A DNA stretch of 64,000 nt from a virus, in the IMG/VR virus record IMGVR_UViG_3300032093_000021, positions 1 through 64,000 of that record; one strand, written 5' to 3'. Below the pieces are notes generated by a model that saw nothing but the letters and a program-made list of their open reading frames with translations, was not told the origin of the DNA and made no database searches. The position numbers and the translations under genes are program-made. Below are positions 1 to 6,604 of the stretch, piece after piece. The number at the start of each line of letters is the position of its first letter. Position 1 is the stretch's first letter.

Positions 1-357
1 AAACGCCGTGACGTAGTAATCATGAAGACCACTTATAGAAACTGATGACCCATCCGAATTATTCAAGGTCAAAGTATTCGCACTATAATTTAATGTCCCT
101 CCTGTCACAGTTGTCCCACCTGTTCCACCTGAAATAGGTTGCCAACTAGCATTTCCACTGGCGTCAGATGTTAAAACATACCCGTTACTCTCTGATCCAT
201 CTTGGTATCTGAATGAATTGAGAATCGTCAATCCCGAAGAAAAAATTGGATTAATCGGAATCGCACCACCAATCCTATAAACAACACCGGTTGTTAGATC
301 CGATTGTAAAACGTAATTAAACGAATCCTTAATTAATTGACCTGAAATATTAGACAT
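1..357 (-). CDS. Tail fibre-like structural protein, N-terminal part (runs off left edge)
   Basis: The frame opens at an ATG at 357 and stays open for 119 codons to the window edge, so only the N-terminus is present. The start reads MSNISGQLIKDSFNYVLQSD, then a Gly/Ser/Thr/Asn-rich stretch with the phrase SDASGNASWQPISGG, followed by short alternating beta-type segments (GGTLNYSANTLTLNNSDG). This composition is common in shaft regions of phage fibres and in Bacteroidota phage tail proteins. A TATTTATC element lies 10 nt upstream. The specific family is not certain. Confidence 0.7.
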   Translation of the reverse strand, partial: MSNISGQLIKDSFNYVLQSDLTTGVVYRIGGAIPINPIFSSGLTILNSFRYQDGSESNGYVLTSDASGNASWQPISGGTGGTTVTGGTLNYSANTLTLNNSDGSSVSISGLHDYYVTAF

Positions 358-367
358 ACGTAATAAA

Positions 368-375
368 GATAAATA
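368..375 (-). promoter_or_regulatory. TATTTAT element upstream of the left-edge fibre gene
   Basis: On the minus strand the sequence is TATTTATC, 10 nt before the ATG at 357. It belongs to the recurrent set of TATTTAT elements found upstream of tagged and structural genes here. The promoter role is inferred. Confidence 0.4.
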
Positions 376-424
376 CTTTAGATTCTAAATAAATAAAAGG
401 GGTTGATAAACGTAATTTGAATCA

Positions 425-432
425 TATTTATA
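425..432 (+). promoter_or_regulatory. TATTTATA element, 4 nt before ATG
   Basis: TATTTATA ends exactly 4 nt before the start codon at 437, the same spacing seen before 13501, 15065, 19846, 53024 and 62133. If it is a -10-like box, the mRNA would start at or next to the ATG. Confidence 0.5.
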
Positions 433-436
433 TGGT

Positions 437-1636
437 ATGAGAAATATTATAATTACAGAATCAAAGTTTAACGAATTAGTTGAATTACTTATGAATGAAG
501 CGGTTGGTGTTCCTGAGAATATTCTTGAAGTATCTGAAGAAATATATAAAAGTTTGTTAGATGAAATTGATAATTTAACATCAGTTGAGGAACAATATGT
601 TTTTAATCTTTCATCCGATTACAGAGTCTCCGATGAAAGTTTTTCAGATTTGAATGTAACACTTATGATTAATTCAGATCCATCGGTTGTGGAACCTTCA
701 ATAGTATCAATGGGACTTGCTTTAAAATCTGCAACCAGAAAAAGTGATTTCAGATTGCAACACGTATTTAACAATTTGGAGGAAATGAGTATCATTCTTT
801 CATTTCCTGAAAATTGGAATTTGGATGATTTAAAAACTTTTTTTATTGAGAACGAATCTGAATTCTTGTCTTCCTTTGCTCACGAGGTTAAACATACTTT
901 TGATTTCAGAAAGAAAAAAGTTGAGAAGTCTGAACCCCACGCTGATTATAAATCCTACGCCGAATTAAGTATCGGAATACCTCCTATAGATAAATTTCTT
1001 TTTTCTTTATATTTCATACATTCTATTGAAAATTTAGTTAGACCTGTAGAGCTTGCATCTTTATTGAAAAGTCATAATGTAACTAGAAAGGAGTTTTATG
1101 ATTATTTTATTGAAACAAAACTTTTTACCACACTAAAAAGAATACAAACTGACACTTACGAAAATTTCAGAGAGGAAATAGGCCAATATTTACCTGACTT
1201 AAGAGATTACCTTAGTACAACCAAAGGACTCAATGATTTAGATCAAATGACAGATGATGAAGTAATTGATATTGTTTTGAATTTAACCTACGAAGCGATT
1301 GCAAACGCAAAATTCAATATAATGATGCAAATGTTACTTGATTCTCCCTTAGAACTAGTAATGGGATTTGCAGGGTCCAAAGATCAATTTTTCAAAAAGT
1401 TTATGAGAAATGTTATTAAATATAAAAACAATCCGAATGAATTTTTTATTTCAGAATTTAATAATTTCAAGATTGTTTCAACAAAAATGATAAAGAAATT
1501 ATCAAAGTTATTTTCAATAGTACCGGTTAAAAAAACTGAGACCACCGAATCAAAGTCAATCAAAAATTGGGACTTACATCATAAGTACAAAGGGACAAAA
1601 AAATTATTCCCTATAAAACGAAAAACCACAACTTAA
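437..1636 (+). CDS. Tagged putative zinc metallopeptidase (HExxH)
   Basis: A 399-residue protein that starts MRNIIITESKF, matching the IxE-S N-terminal tag shared by several proteins in this window. Residues 149-153 read HEVKH, an HExxH zinc-metallopeptidase signature, inside the helix-like stretch FLSSFAHEVKHTFDF. A downstream SYAELS segment could carry a further ligand. I do not recognise the rest of the chain. It is transcribed alone on the plus strand between a TATTTATA element and a strong terminator, so it is an independent unit. By analogy with T4 internal head proteins, the tag suggests packaging in the capsid and delivery into the host; this is inference. The metallopeptidase call rests on the motif only. 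Confidence 0.6.
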   Translation: MRNIIITESKFNELVELLMNEAVGVPENILEVSEEIYKSLLDEIDNLTSVEEQYVFNLSSDYRVSDESFSDLNVTLMINSDPSVVEPSIVSMGLALKSATRKSDFRLQHVFNNLEEMSIILSFPENWNLDDLKTFFIENESEFLSSFAHEVKHTFDFRKKKVEKSEPHADYKSYAELSIGIPPIDKFLFSLYFIHSIENLVRPVELASLLKSHNVTRKEFYDYFIETKLFTTLKRIQTDTYENFREEIGQYLPDLRDYLSTTKGLNDLDQMTDDEVIDIVLNLTYEAIANAKFNIMMQMLLDSPLELVMGFAGSKDQFFKKFMRNVIKYKNNPNEFFISEFNNFKIVSTKMIKKLSKLFSIVPVKKTETTESKSIKNWDLHHKYKGTKKLFPIKRKTTT

Positions 1637-1655
1637 TGTTGTGGTTCTTTTTTTA
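1624..1655 (+). terminator. Rho-independent terminator after the metallopeptidase gene
   Basis: AACCACAAC (1624-1632) pairs perfectly with GTTGTGGTT (1638-1646), followed by a T-run. The gene's TAA stop lies in the loop. The shorter A-run on the left side could give weak termination in the other direction for the Dps-like gene. Confidence 0.85.
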
Positions 1656-2108
1656 CTTGAGAAATCTCAATTTATATAGTGTGGATTGGATTAACTGAAT
1701 AACGTTATCAATTTGATTATCAAGATAAGAATCTTTAACATCTTTTCTCAATTTTTCTACGAGAGATGCCAGATCTTGGAAATATGTAATTGTCTTTTCA
1801 ACACTTTCAAATTGTTTTACGCCATCGCAAGTGTAGTTTTCTATGATTCCGTATTTGCCTTGGTATGATTCAACAAGATCATCCATAATACCTACAATCC
1901 CGGAATAATAATCTTCATAAGCTTTGTGAGCCGCAAAACTACCGGTCTTAATAACTTGCCAGTGAAATATCTGAACCTGATTTCTTGAAGTTAAAAGTTT
2001 GGATATCATCTTTTCGAATCCTTTAGAACCTTTTTCTGATTGTTCAGAAATCATATCACTTCTCAATTTGAGAGTTAAAATATCTTTTTTTGTCATTTCT
2101 TTTTCCAT
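1653..2108 (-). CDS. Dps/ferritin-like phage protein (DUF5856-like)
   Basis: A 151-residue, mostly helical protein. Its central part reads SRNQVQIFHWQ, then FAAHKAYEDYY, then DDLVESYQGKYG. This is the pattern of the DUF5856 family, described as starvation-inducible Dps-like proteins of T4-like phages. The conserved H-W, H-K and E-x-Y positions resemble those of Dps/ferritin four-helix proteins. Role in DNA protection or iron handling is not established for the phage family. A TATTTATA element lies 12 nt upstream of the start, suggesting late expression. The family call is from memory of the motif. Confidence 0.65.
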   Translation of the reverse strand: MEKEMTKKDILTLKLRSDMISEQSEKGSKGFEKMISKLLTSRNQVQIFHWQVIKTGSFAAHKAYEDYYSGIVGIMDDLVESYQGKYGIIENYTCDGVKQFESVEKTITYFQDLASLVEKLRKDVKDSYLDNQIDNVIQLIQSTLYKLRFLK

Positions 2109-2120
2109 TTTGTATTTTAC

Positions 2121-2128
2121 TATAAATA
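2121..2128 (-). promoter_or_regulatory. TATTTATA element upstream of the Dps-like gene
   Basis: TATTTATA on the minus strand with a 12-nt gap to the ATG at 2108. The same 12-nt gap occurs at 11103 and 34564. Confidence 0.45.
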
Positions 2129-2129
2129 T

Positions 2130-2330
2130 CTATTTTATATCTAAAATAAATTTCTCAGTGTCCTTTATTTTTTTCATCACTTCTTCAACAGTATCGTCTG
2201 TGTAAACACCATTACCATCCATAGTGTAAACAACTGTCTGAACTCCCACTTTTCTAATTCTTATGATGAATGTAGGATTAACTAATTCAAAATCATCATT
2301 TCTCTTTAATTTGATAAATTTAGTAGTCAT
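2130..2330 (-). CDS. Hypothetical 66-aa protein
   Basis: A small protein with a predicted beta-rich N-terminal part (FELVNPTFIIRIRKVGVQTV) and a helical C-terminus ending ILDIK. The start overlaps the stop of the upstream membrane-protein gene by 4 nt (ATGA), indicating coupled translation. No family recognised. Confidence 0.7.
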   Translation of the reverse strand: MTTKFIKLKRNDDFELVNPTFIIRIRKVGVQTVVYTMDGNGVYTDDTVEEVMKKIKDTEKFILDIK

Positions 2331-2563
2331 CTTTTTTCAATTATATATTTTCCATTAATATAAACATTTTTTCCTTCTGAGTCAATAAACCTAATACCAT
2401 CAGGAGTTGTCTCAACCTTATCTGTTCTATATCTATGTCTATCCTGATAGATAAAAATATTGTAAGGTTCCATTTTCTTTTCATTCTTTATACCAGCATA
2501 AAGTAAAAATGTAAAAAAACATGTTACAAGGAAAGAAAGAAGTAATTTTTGAATTGTTGTCAT
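2327..2563 (-). CDS. Small single-span membrane protein
   Basis: A 78-residue protein whose N-terminus has one hydrophobic segment (residues about 6-23, LLLSFLVTCFFTFLLYAG), followed by a charged, beta-prone tail ending YINGKYIIEKR. It is probably anchored in the inner membrane or exported. It sits in a tight operon between a secreted protein and a small cytosolic protein, with 1- and 4-nt junctions. Function unknown. Confidence 0.7.
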   Translation of the reverse strand: MTTIQKLLLSFLVTCFFTFLLYAGIKNEKKMEPYNIFIYQDRHRYRTDKVETTPDGIRFIDSEGKNVYINGKYIIEKR

Positions 2564-2564
2564 A

Positions 2565-2960
2565 TTATTTTAATTTTTTGACGTAATATCTAATGTTTAT
2601 CTTATCATTGAACCAAGTGACCGACAACATACTTTCACCATTTTTGAAGTCAACTACATGGATGGTGCATTTAGTTTCTGTGACAAACTCGTAACCGTCA
2701 TATGAGTTTCCCTTGAAAGTGTTCCCGGATATATCCACAGATTCATCATCAACTAGAAAGTAAGCATTTTCCTTTGCTTGAACATGTATAAATCTTTTAT
2801 AGATGTGAATAGGTATATCAACATCTTCGTTGGTTGAACTCAATTTCCAAGTGTTATTTTGCAAGCCATATATCTCTGTTCTATAAGCGCTGTATTTTGA
2901 TTGAGAGAATGTTGCAATTGTAATGAACAACGCGAAAATTAGTGTTGTGATTTTTTTCAT
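2565..2960 (-). CDS. Secreted hypothetical protein with signal peptide
   Basis: A 131-residue protein with a typical Bacteroidota signal peptide (MKKITTLIFALFITIATFSQ, cleavage likely near SQS), then a beta-rich mature part of about 110 residues with no recognised domain. Part of the operon that starts with thyA just upstream (5-nt gap). It probably acts in the periplasm or at the surface of the infected cell; the function is unknown. Confidence 0.7.
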   Translation of the reverse strand: MKKITTLIFALFITIATFSQSKYSAYRTEIYGLQNNTWKLSSTNEDVDIPIHIYKRFIHVQAKENAYFLVDDESVDISGNTFKGNSYDGYEFVTETKCTIHVVDFKNGESMLSVTWFNDKINIRYYVKKLK

Positions 2961-2965
2961 TTTTT

Positions 2966-4090
2966 TTAATTTGAGAGTGGTATTTTAATTGTTGGATGAC
3001 TTTGATAATTTTCAATTACAAAATCAGTATTATCTAAATGAGTTATAAGTGATAGATCTTCAGATAAGGTTCTATAGAACTCATCTGTCTTCATATGTTT
3101 AAGAGTTGGTAGTTTATATGGTTTTCTTGTTATCTGTTCTTTAACACCATCAATTTGATTATTATAGATATGACAATCACCCATATTTGTAATCAATTCA
3201 TCAGGAACCATATTAACCATTTTCGCAATAATCTCTAACAATAAAGCGTAAGATGCAATGTTAAACGGTGTTCCTAATGGGACATCTTGACTTCTGGCAT
3301 TATACATTAGAGAAATTGCTCGCTGTGGCCCATTTTTGAGTTTTTCTTCTAATGTTAATGTGTCAAAATCATTCAAATCCTTTTTAGTGGGAATCAAGTT
3401 AATTTTCTCATCCATACTCAACTCTCTTGTATAAACTTGGAATCCATAATGACAAGGTGGTAAAACCATTTGATCCAACTCACCTACATTCCAAGCATTA
3501 ACCATCAACCTACGACTATCAGGATTTGTTTTGAGTTCGGAGATTAGGTTTGCGATTTGGTCAATACCCGTTCTATATAAATTTTGATTCCATTTCTCAA
3601 AATTATCTGCATCTTCTTTTGTTAATTTCCATTTACCGTTCCAGTCTCTCCACTGCCTACCATATATCGGTCCTAGTTCACCCCACTTATTTGCAAACTC
3701 ATTATCGGTTTTGATTTTGTTGATGAATTCTTCTTTTGATTCTTTACTATTTAATAACTGTGTAACAGCCCGTTCCTTTGCTTCTGCAGGTTCAATTTTA
3801 ATGGTTTCGTTTAAGTATCTCTTATATGCATCACCATCCCAAATATGACAATCATTGTCTACAAGATATTTGATATTTGTATCACCACGTAGAAACCAAA
3901 GCAACTCAGTTATGATACCTTTGGTATACATTTTCTTTGTAGTTAATAATGGGAATCCTTCTTCCATTCGGTGAACTATTTTCCAACCGAATACAGATCT
4001 AGTACCTGTTTCAGTTCTATCACTCTTATTATTACCAAACACTAATATGTGTTCAAGTAGTTCTTTGTATTGTCTGTCTATATTATTCAT
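2966..4090 (-). CDS. thyA: Thymidylate synthase with two insertions
   Basis: Converts dUMP to dTMP using methylene-tetrahydrofolate, supplying thymidine nucleotides for phage DNA. Hallmarks in order: DRTETGTRSVFG near residues 24-35 (phosphate-binding Arg), LTTKKMYTKGIITELLWFLRG (49-69), GPIYGRQWRDW (140-150), SRRLMVNAWNV (192-202), catalytic Cys213 in LPPCHYGFQVY, and late motifs SQDVPLGTPFNIASYALL and DCHIYNNQIDGV. At 374 residues it is about 110 longer than the usual 264-residue enzyme. The extra length lies in a block at about 93-135 and another after the catalytic Cys (about 222-258). Both are in frame and leave the core intact, so activity is expected. Its start overlaps the stop of the next upstream gene by 4 nt. 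Confidence 0.97.
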   Translation of the reverse strand: MNNIDRQYKELLEHILVFGNNKSDRTETGTRSVFGWKIVHRMEEGFPLLTTKKMYTKGIITELLWFLRGDTNIKYLVDNDCHIWDGDAYKRYLNETIKIEPAEAKERAVTQLLNSKESKEEFINKIKTDNEFANKWGELGPIYGRQWRDWNGKWKLTKEDADNFEKWNQNLYRTGIDQIANLISELKTNPDSRRLMVNAWNVGELDQMVLPPCHYGFQVYTRELSMDEKINLIPTKKDLNDFDTLTLEEKLKNGPQRAISLMYNARSQDVPLGTPFNIASYALLLEIIAKMVNMVPDELITNMGDCHIYNNQIDGVKEQITRKPYKLPTLKHMKTDEFYRTLSEDLSLITHLDNTDFVIENYQSHPTIKIPLSN

Positions 4091-4281
4091 AAATTTTTCA
4101 AATTTTCAATTATATTTTTATTCATCTCTGTGCAGAAATCTCGTTCAAGTATATTCTTTAGTGCTTCTTCCGCATCAACACCTGTTTCGCTTGTTGCCAT
4201 TTCAATACACTCATCATCTGTTTTGTTATGCCAAAAGGATAAATGTTTTAATAACTGATTACCATCTATTTTAAGATTCAT
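4087..4281 (-). CDS. Hypothetical 64-aa protein
   Basis: A small acidic, helical protein (MNLKIDGNQLLKHLSFWHNK...). It overlaps thyA by 4 nt and the upstream gene by 11 nt, so it is part of the same translated series. No family recognised. Confidence 0.65.
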   Translation of the reverse strand: MNLKIDGNQLLKHLSFWHNKTDDECIEMATSETGVDAEEALKNILERDFCTEMNKNIIENLKNL

Positions 4282-4510
4282 TTTCTACCGGATTGTTTTT
4301 ATATACCCACAAGTGATTATAACAATTTAATATGGTTAATTCAAGTTGAAATGCCGGACTATGATCATCTTCGTATCTGTCCCAATTAATATTGAACTTG
4401 AAGATGTTTATACCATCAGAGAATGGTCTGATTACTGCAAATAGTTGTATTTCCCAAAATAGATTCCTTTTCTTTGATAGTGTTCCGAATTTTACGATAC
4501 CTAAATTCAT
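4271..4510 (-). CDS. Hypothetical 79-aa protein
   Basis: A small protein with aromatic-rich, beta-prone segments (LFWEIQLFAVIRPFSDG, FKFNINWDRYEDD). The start codon overlaps the stop of a 31-aa membrane protein gene (ATGA). No family recognised. Confidence 0.65.
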   Translation of the reverse strand: MNLGIVKFGTLSKKRNLFWEIQLFAVIRPFSDGINIFKFNINWDRYEDDHSPAFQLELTILNCYNHLWVYKNNPVENES

Positions 4511-4602
4511 TTTTTTGTTTTAATATCTTTGATAGAAAGAATTAAACCCACAATAATCACTATTGAGAATAAAGTAAAATAAATTATCGTAGGTATGTTC
4601 AT
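4507..4602 (-). CDS. 31-aa single-span membrane microprotein
   Basis: ATG at 4602 gives MNIPTIIYFTLFSIVIIVGL and then ILSIKDIKTKK before a TGA. That TGA overlaps the next gene's ATG (4508-4510), which supports real, coupled translation. One transmembrane helix with a positively charged C-terminal tail. Function unknown. Confidence 0.6.
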   Translation of the reverse strand: MNIPTIIYFTLFSIVIIVGLILSIKDIKTKK

Positions 4603-4616
4603 TTAATTGGTTTTTT

Positions 4617-4778
4617 CTAATTATAGTAAGATCTAAACATAATAACCGCAAAAATTACCAATGAAATTAAAGCCAAGAAAAAAGATACGGTAGACCCTTT
4701 ATCTTTATCCTTGATGAATTTAGGTAATATTTCCGCTAACGCAAGTAGTATATACCCGATCGCTAAAGTTATTATCAT
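4617..4778 (-). CDS. 53-aa two-span membrane microprotein
   Basis: Starts MIITLAIGYILLALAEILP, continues with a charged loop KFIKDKDKGS, then a second hydrophobic span VSFFLALISLVIFAVIMF, and ends at TAG. It lies between two other membrane microproteins on the same strand with gaps of 1 and 14 nt. Possible roles include membrane perturbation or superinfection exclusion, but nothing specific can be shown. Confidence 0.6.
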   Translation of the reverse strand: MIITLAIGYILLALAEILPKFIKDKDKGSTVSFFLALISLVIFAVIMFRSYYN

Positions 4779-4779
4779 A

Positions 4780-4878
4780 TTATTTTATTTTACGAATTTG
4801 TTTTTCAACATCAATTATACCAAAAATACAAATACCAATCAACAGTCCAAATACGGCACCAACAATTATTTCTCCCAT
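4780..4878 (-). CDS. 32-aa single-span membrane microprotein
   Basis: ATG at 4878 gives MGEIIVGAVFGLLIGICIFG followed by IIDVEKQIRKIK and TAA. One glycine-rich transmembrane segment. It starts 2 nt after the stop of the upstream gene and ends 1 nt before the next, so the packing supports it. Function unknown. Confidence 0.55.
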   Translation of the reverse strand: MGEIIVGAVFGLLIGICIFGIIDVEKQIRKIK

Positions 4879-4880
4879 AG

Positions 4881-5126
4881 TTATACAATTAAATCATCTA
4901 AATTAATTCCGTGATCATTCATTTCTTGCCACAGTTTTTCAAATACTTTATCAACAGCATCATAGGCATCCAGCTTGTCAAACTCAATTTGGTTGTGAAT
5001 ACTTTTTTTAGTATTGTGAGCCATTTCCCATAACACAAGAGCCATATCCAAGGATTTTACCGCTCTCATGTGAGCTCTTGAGTCGTCCTGATCGTTGAGA
5101 TCAAATTTGAGAATTGCCTTCGCCAT
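4881..5126 (-). CDS. Conserved small phage protein
   Basis: An 81-residue protein beginning MAKAILKFDLNDQDDSRAHM. It resembles a small-protein family common in tailed phages (pattern AILeFdL...d...h..A..s.dm...LwE, ending in an acidic ILxxLI tail). The function of that family is unknown. It leads the microprotein series downstream. Confidence 0.65.
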   Translation of the reverse strand: MAKAILKFDLNDQDDSRAHMRAVKSLDMALVLWEMAHNTKKSIHNQIEFDKLDAYDAVDKVFEKLWQEMNDHGINLDDLIV

Positions 5127-5130
5127 ATAT

Positions 5131-5313
5131 TTATTTTTTCTTTATTCTTATAATTTGAATTTCTTTTACATTTGAACCAATATTACCAGTGGCTCTAATT
5201 TGTCTTTCAGCTTCTGAACTTGAATCAGATTCCATAATGAGAGTGGTTCCTTGTGATAATTTACTATTATTTGCATAAACCAAATAATAACTTACTTCAT
5301 AATGATTTGCCAT
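5131..5313 (-). CDS. Hypothetical 60-aa protein
   Basis: A longer frame opens at 5367, but the start at 5313 (MANHYEVSYYLVYANNSKLS) is preferred, because the extra N-terminal residues would lie inside the lysine-rich tail of the upstream gene. The short protein is beta-alpha in character and ends EIQIIRIKKK. It overlaps the upstream gene by 17 nt. No family recognised. Confidence 0.6.
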   Translation of the reverse strand: MANHYEVSYYLVYANNSKLSQGTTLIMESDSSSEAERQIRATGNIGSNVKEIQIIRIKKK

Positions 5314-5551
5314 TTTTTTTCTTTTTTTGTTTTTTATTTTTCTTTTCTGCCAATACCGCAACATCAAAACCCGTTTCTATCCCAGTCTCCCAAAATCTTT
5401 CAATGTTGAACTCCACTGTTGATCCCACTTCTAATCCTTCTACAGATTGATATGGTTGTATCGGTAAGGTGAGGCTCATATATATCTCCGAAGTAATCAA
5501 TGTAAATCTAACCCCCAAACCTGTTCCGTGTTTTTGTATTATTCCTTTCAT
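5297..5551 (-). CDS. Small beta-barrel-like hypothetical protein
   Basis: An 84-residue protein, MKGIIQKHGTGLGVRFTLIT..., with a central GLEVGSTVEFNIERFW motif and a Lys-rich tail. The next upstream gene (5567-5959) starts MKGILRKIDESWVVEY and contains KDGKEVEFELMKVF, so the two look like diverged copies of an OB/cold-shock-sized domain. It has its own TATCTTTG box 4 nt before the ATG. Confidence 0.6.
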   Translation of the reverse strand: MKGIIQKHGTGLGVRFTLITSEIYMSLTLPIQPYQSVEGLEVGSTVEFNIERFWETGIETGFDVAVLAEKKNKKQKKKKNGKSL

Positions 5552-5555
5552 ATCA

Positions 5556-5563
5556 CAAAGATA
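5556..5563 (-). promoter_or_regulatory. Bacteroidota -7 box (TATCTTTG), 4 nt before ATG
   Basis: The minus strand reads TTATCTTTGTGATATGAAAG, in which the -7 consensus TAnnTTTG is exact and the ATG at 5551 follows after 4 nt. The same 20-nt string recurs before the gene starting at 45650. In Bacteroidota, transcription starts a few nt after this box, so the mRNA would have essentially no leader. Confidence 0.65.
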
Positions 5564-5566
5564 AGA

Positions 5567-5959
5567 TTATTTTTTGATATATTGATCTCTCATCCATTTC
5601 GCACCGAGTTTGAACGCATTGATCTTACTTGAAGATTCTATTTTGGTTGACAACTCAACCATCGCCGTTTCTATTTTCCTGTCAGAAATTTCTTCACAAA
5701 GAGTCATGGTCCCTTCCAACTCCGGATAATCAGATTTGATTAATTTAGCGTAGATTTTAGTTTCATCCGCCAAAAATACTTTCATTAATTCAAATTCAAC
5801 TTCCTTCCCATCTTTTAATACTATGATAGGTTGATTCGCGTTCATATCAAAAGTTTCCCTGAAAATCGGTATCTGACCACCTTCACTAGAAAATAGATCT
5901 TTTTCAAATTTATATTCAACAACCCAAGATTCGTCTATTTTGCGTAAAATACCTTTCAT
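5567..5959 (-). CDS. Hypothetical 130-aa protein
   Basis: The first 60 residues (MKGILRKIDESWVVEYKFEK and VLKDGKEVEFELMKV) resemble the neighbouring 84-aa protein. The C-terminal half is helical (KIETAMVELSTKIESSSKIN). Probably a nucleic-acid- or protein-binding small domain with an added helical arm. No firm family. Confidence 0.6.
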   Translation of the reverse strand: MKGILRKIDESWVVEYKFEKDLFSSEGGQIPIFRETFDMNANQPIIVLKDGKEVEFELMKVFLADETKIYAKLIKSDYPELEGTMTLCEEISDRKIETAMVELSTKIESSSKINAFKLGAKWMRDQYIKK

Positions 5960-5961
5960 AT

Positions 5962-6234
5962 TTACTTTTTTATTGATATTGCCGTTCCATCATACCATCC
6001 AAAAATTTCATGTTGAAACTCATTCGATACTTCAAATTTTTCAAGATCAATTGATACTTCCTCAAAAAAACTTTCGTTCGGAAATCTTACCGAAATTTTT
6101 GAACCGGTATTCTCTATCAGGTTCTTATATTCTTTAATGTCCAAAAATTTAGTTTCTCCATCAGGACTCATAACTGTAGCCCCAGTGATTTTTCGGTTCT
6201 CGATCAAATAACTTAATAAAGATATATTATTCAT
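5962..6234 (-). CDS. Hypothetical 90-aa protein
   Basis: A small acidic protein (MNNISLLSYLIENRKITGAT...), alternating alpha and beta, ending GWYDGTAISIKK. The start overlaps the preceding gene by 8 nt and a 2-nt gap separates it from the next. No family recognised. Confidence 0.6.
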   Translation of the reverse strand: MNNISLLSYLIENRKITGATVMSPDGETKFLDIKEYKNLIENTGSKISVRFPNESFFEEVSIDLEKFEVSNEFQHEIFGWYDGTAISIKK

Positions 6235-6601
6235 TACCTTTTAATTTTTCAGCTTCCATTTTTCCATCATCAGTCAAACTGTAAAGAATATCACCATCTT
6301 CACCCACACCAAGTTGAACCAAATTCTTTTCAACCAAACCGCTTAATGTTTCAGATACAAGTTCTTCGGTCGCTCTTTTGAAAGTTTCTTCAAACTCAAC
6401 TTCATCAAAAACGTAACTTTCGCTTTTACCTGTAATGTATTCAGACCACTTCCTGTTCGCCTCTTTTCTGACAATTTTACACCAAATTTTAGTGAAGTCA
6501 GGATCCATTTGTTGATCCTCCGGAAGTTCTAAATCTGTTTCTAATACTGATTCAATGATCGCGTTTGCGTAGTCGTCTCCGGACATAATGTTTTCTAACA
6601 T
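6227..6601 (-). CDS. Hypothetical protein with winged-helix-like C-terminus
   Basis: 124 residues, acidic and helical. The C-terminal part, LSGLVEKNLVQLGVGEDGDI followed by LYSLTDDGKMEAEKL, fits the recognition helix and wing pattern of MarR/PadR-type winged-helix domains. It might be a small transcriptional regulator or an adaptor; there is no independent evidence. Located upstream of the other small early genes. Confidence 0.55.
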   Translation of the reverse strand: MLENIMSGDDYANAIIESVLETDLELPEDQQMDPDFTKIWCKIVRKEANRKWSEYITGKSESYVFDEVEFEETFKRATEELVSETLSGLVEKNLVQLGVGEDGDILYSLTDDGKMEAEKLKGNE

Positions 6602-6604
6602 AAT

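Noticed and set aside
425-432. T4-type late promoter TATAAATA
   Set aside because: The boxes read TATTTAT on the coding strand in all cases. This is the reverse complement, so the T4 late consensus in its normal orientation does not apply.
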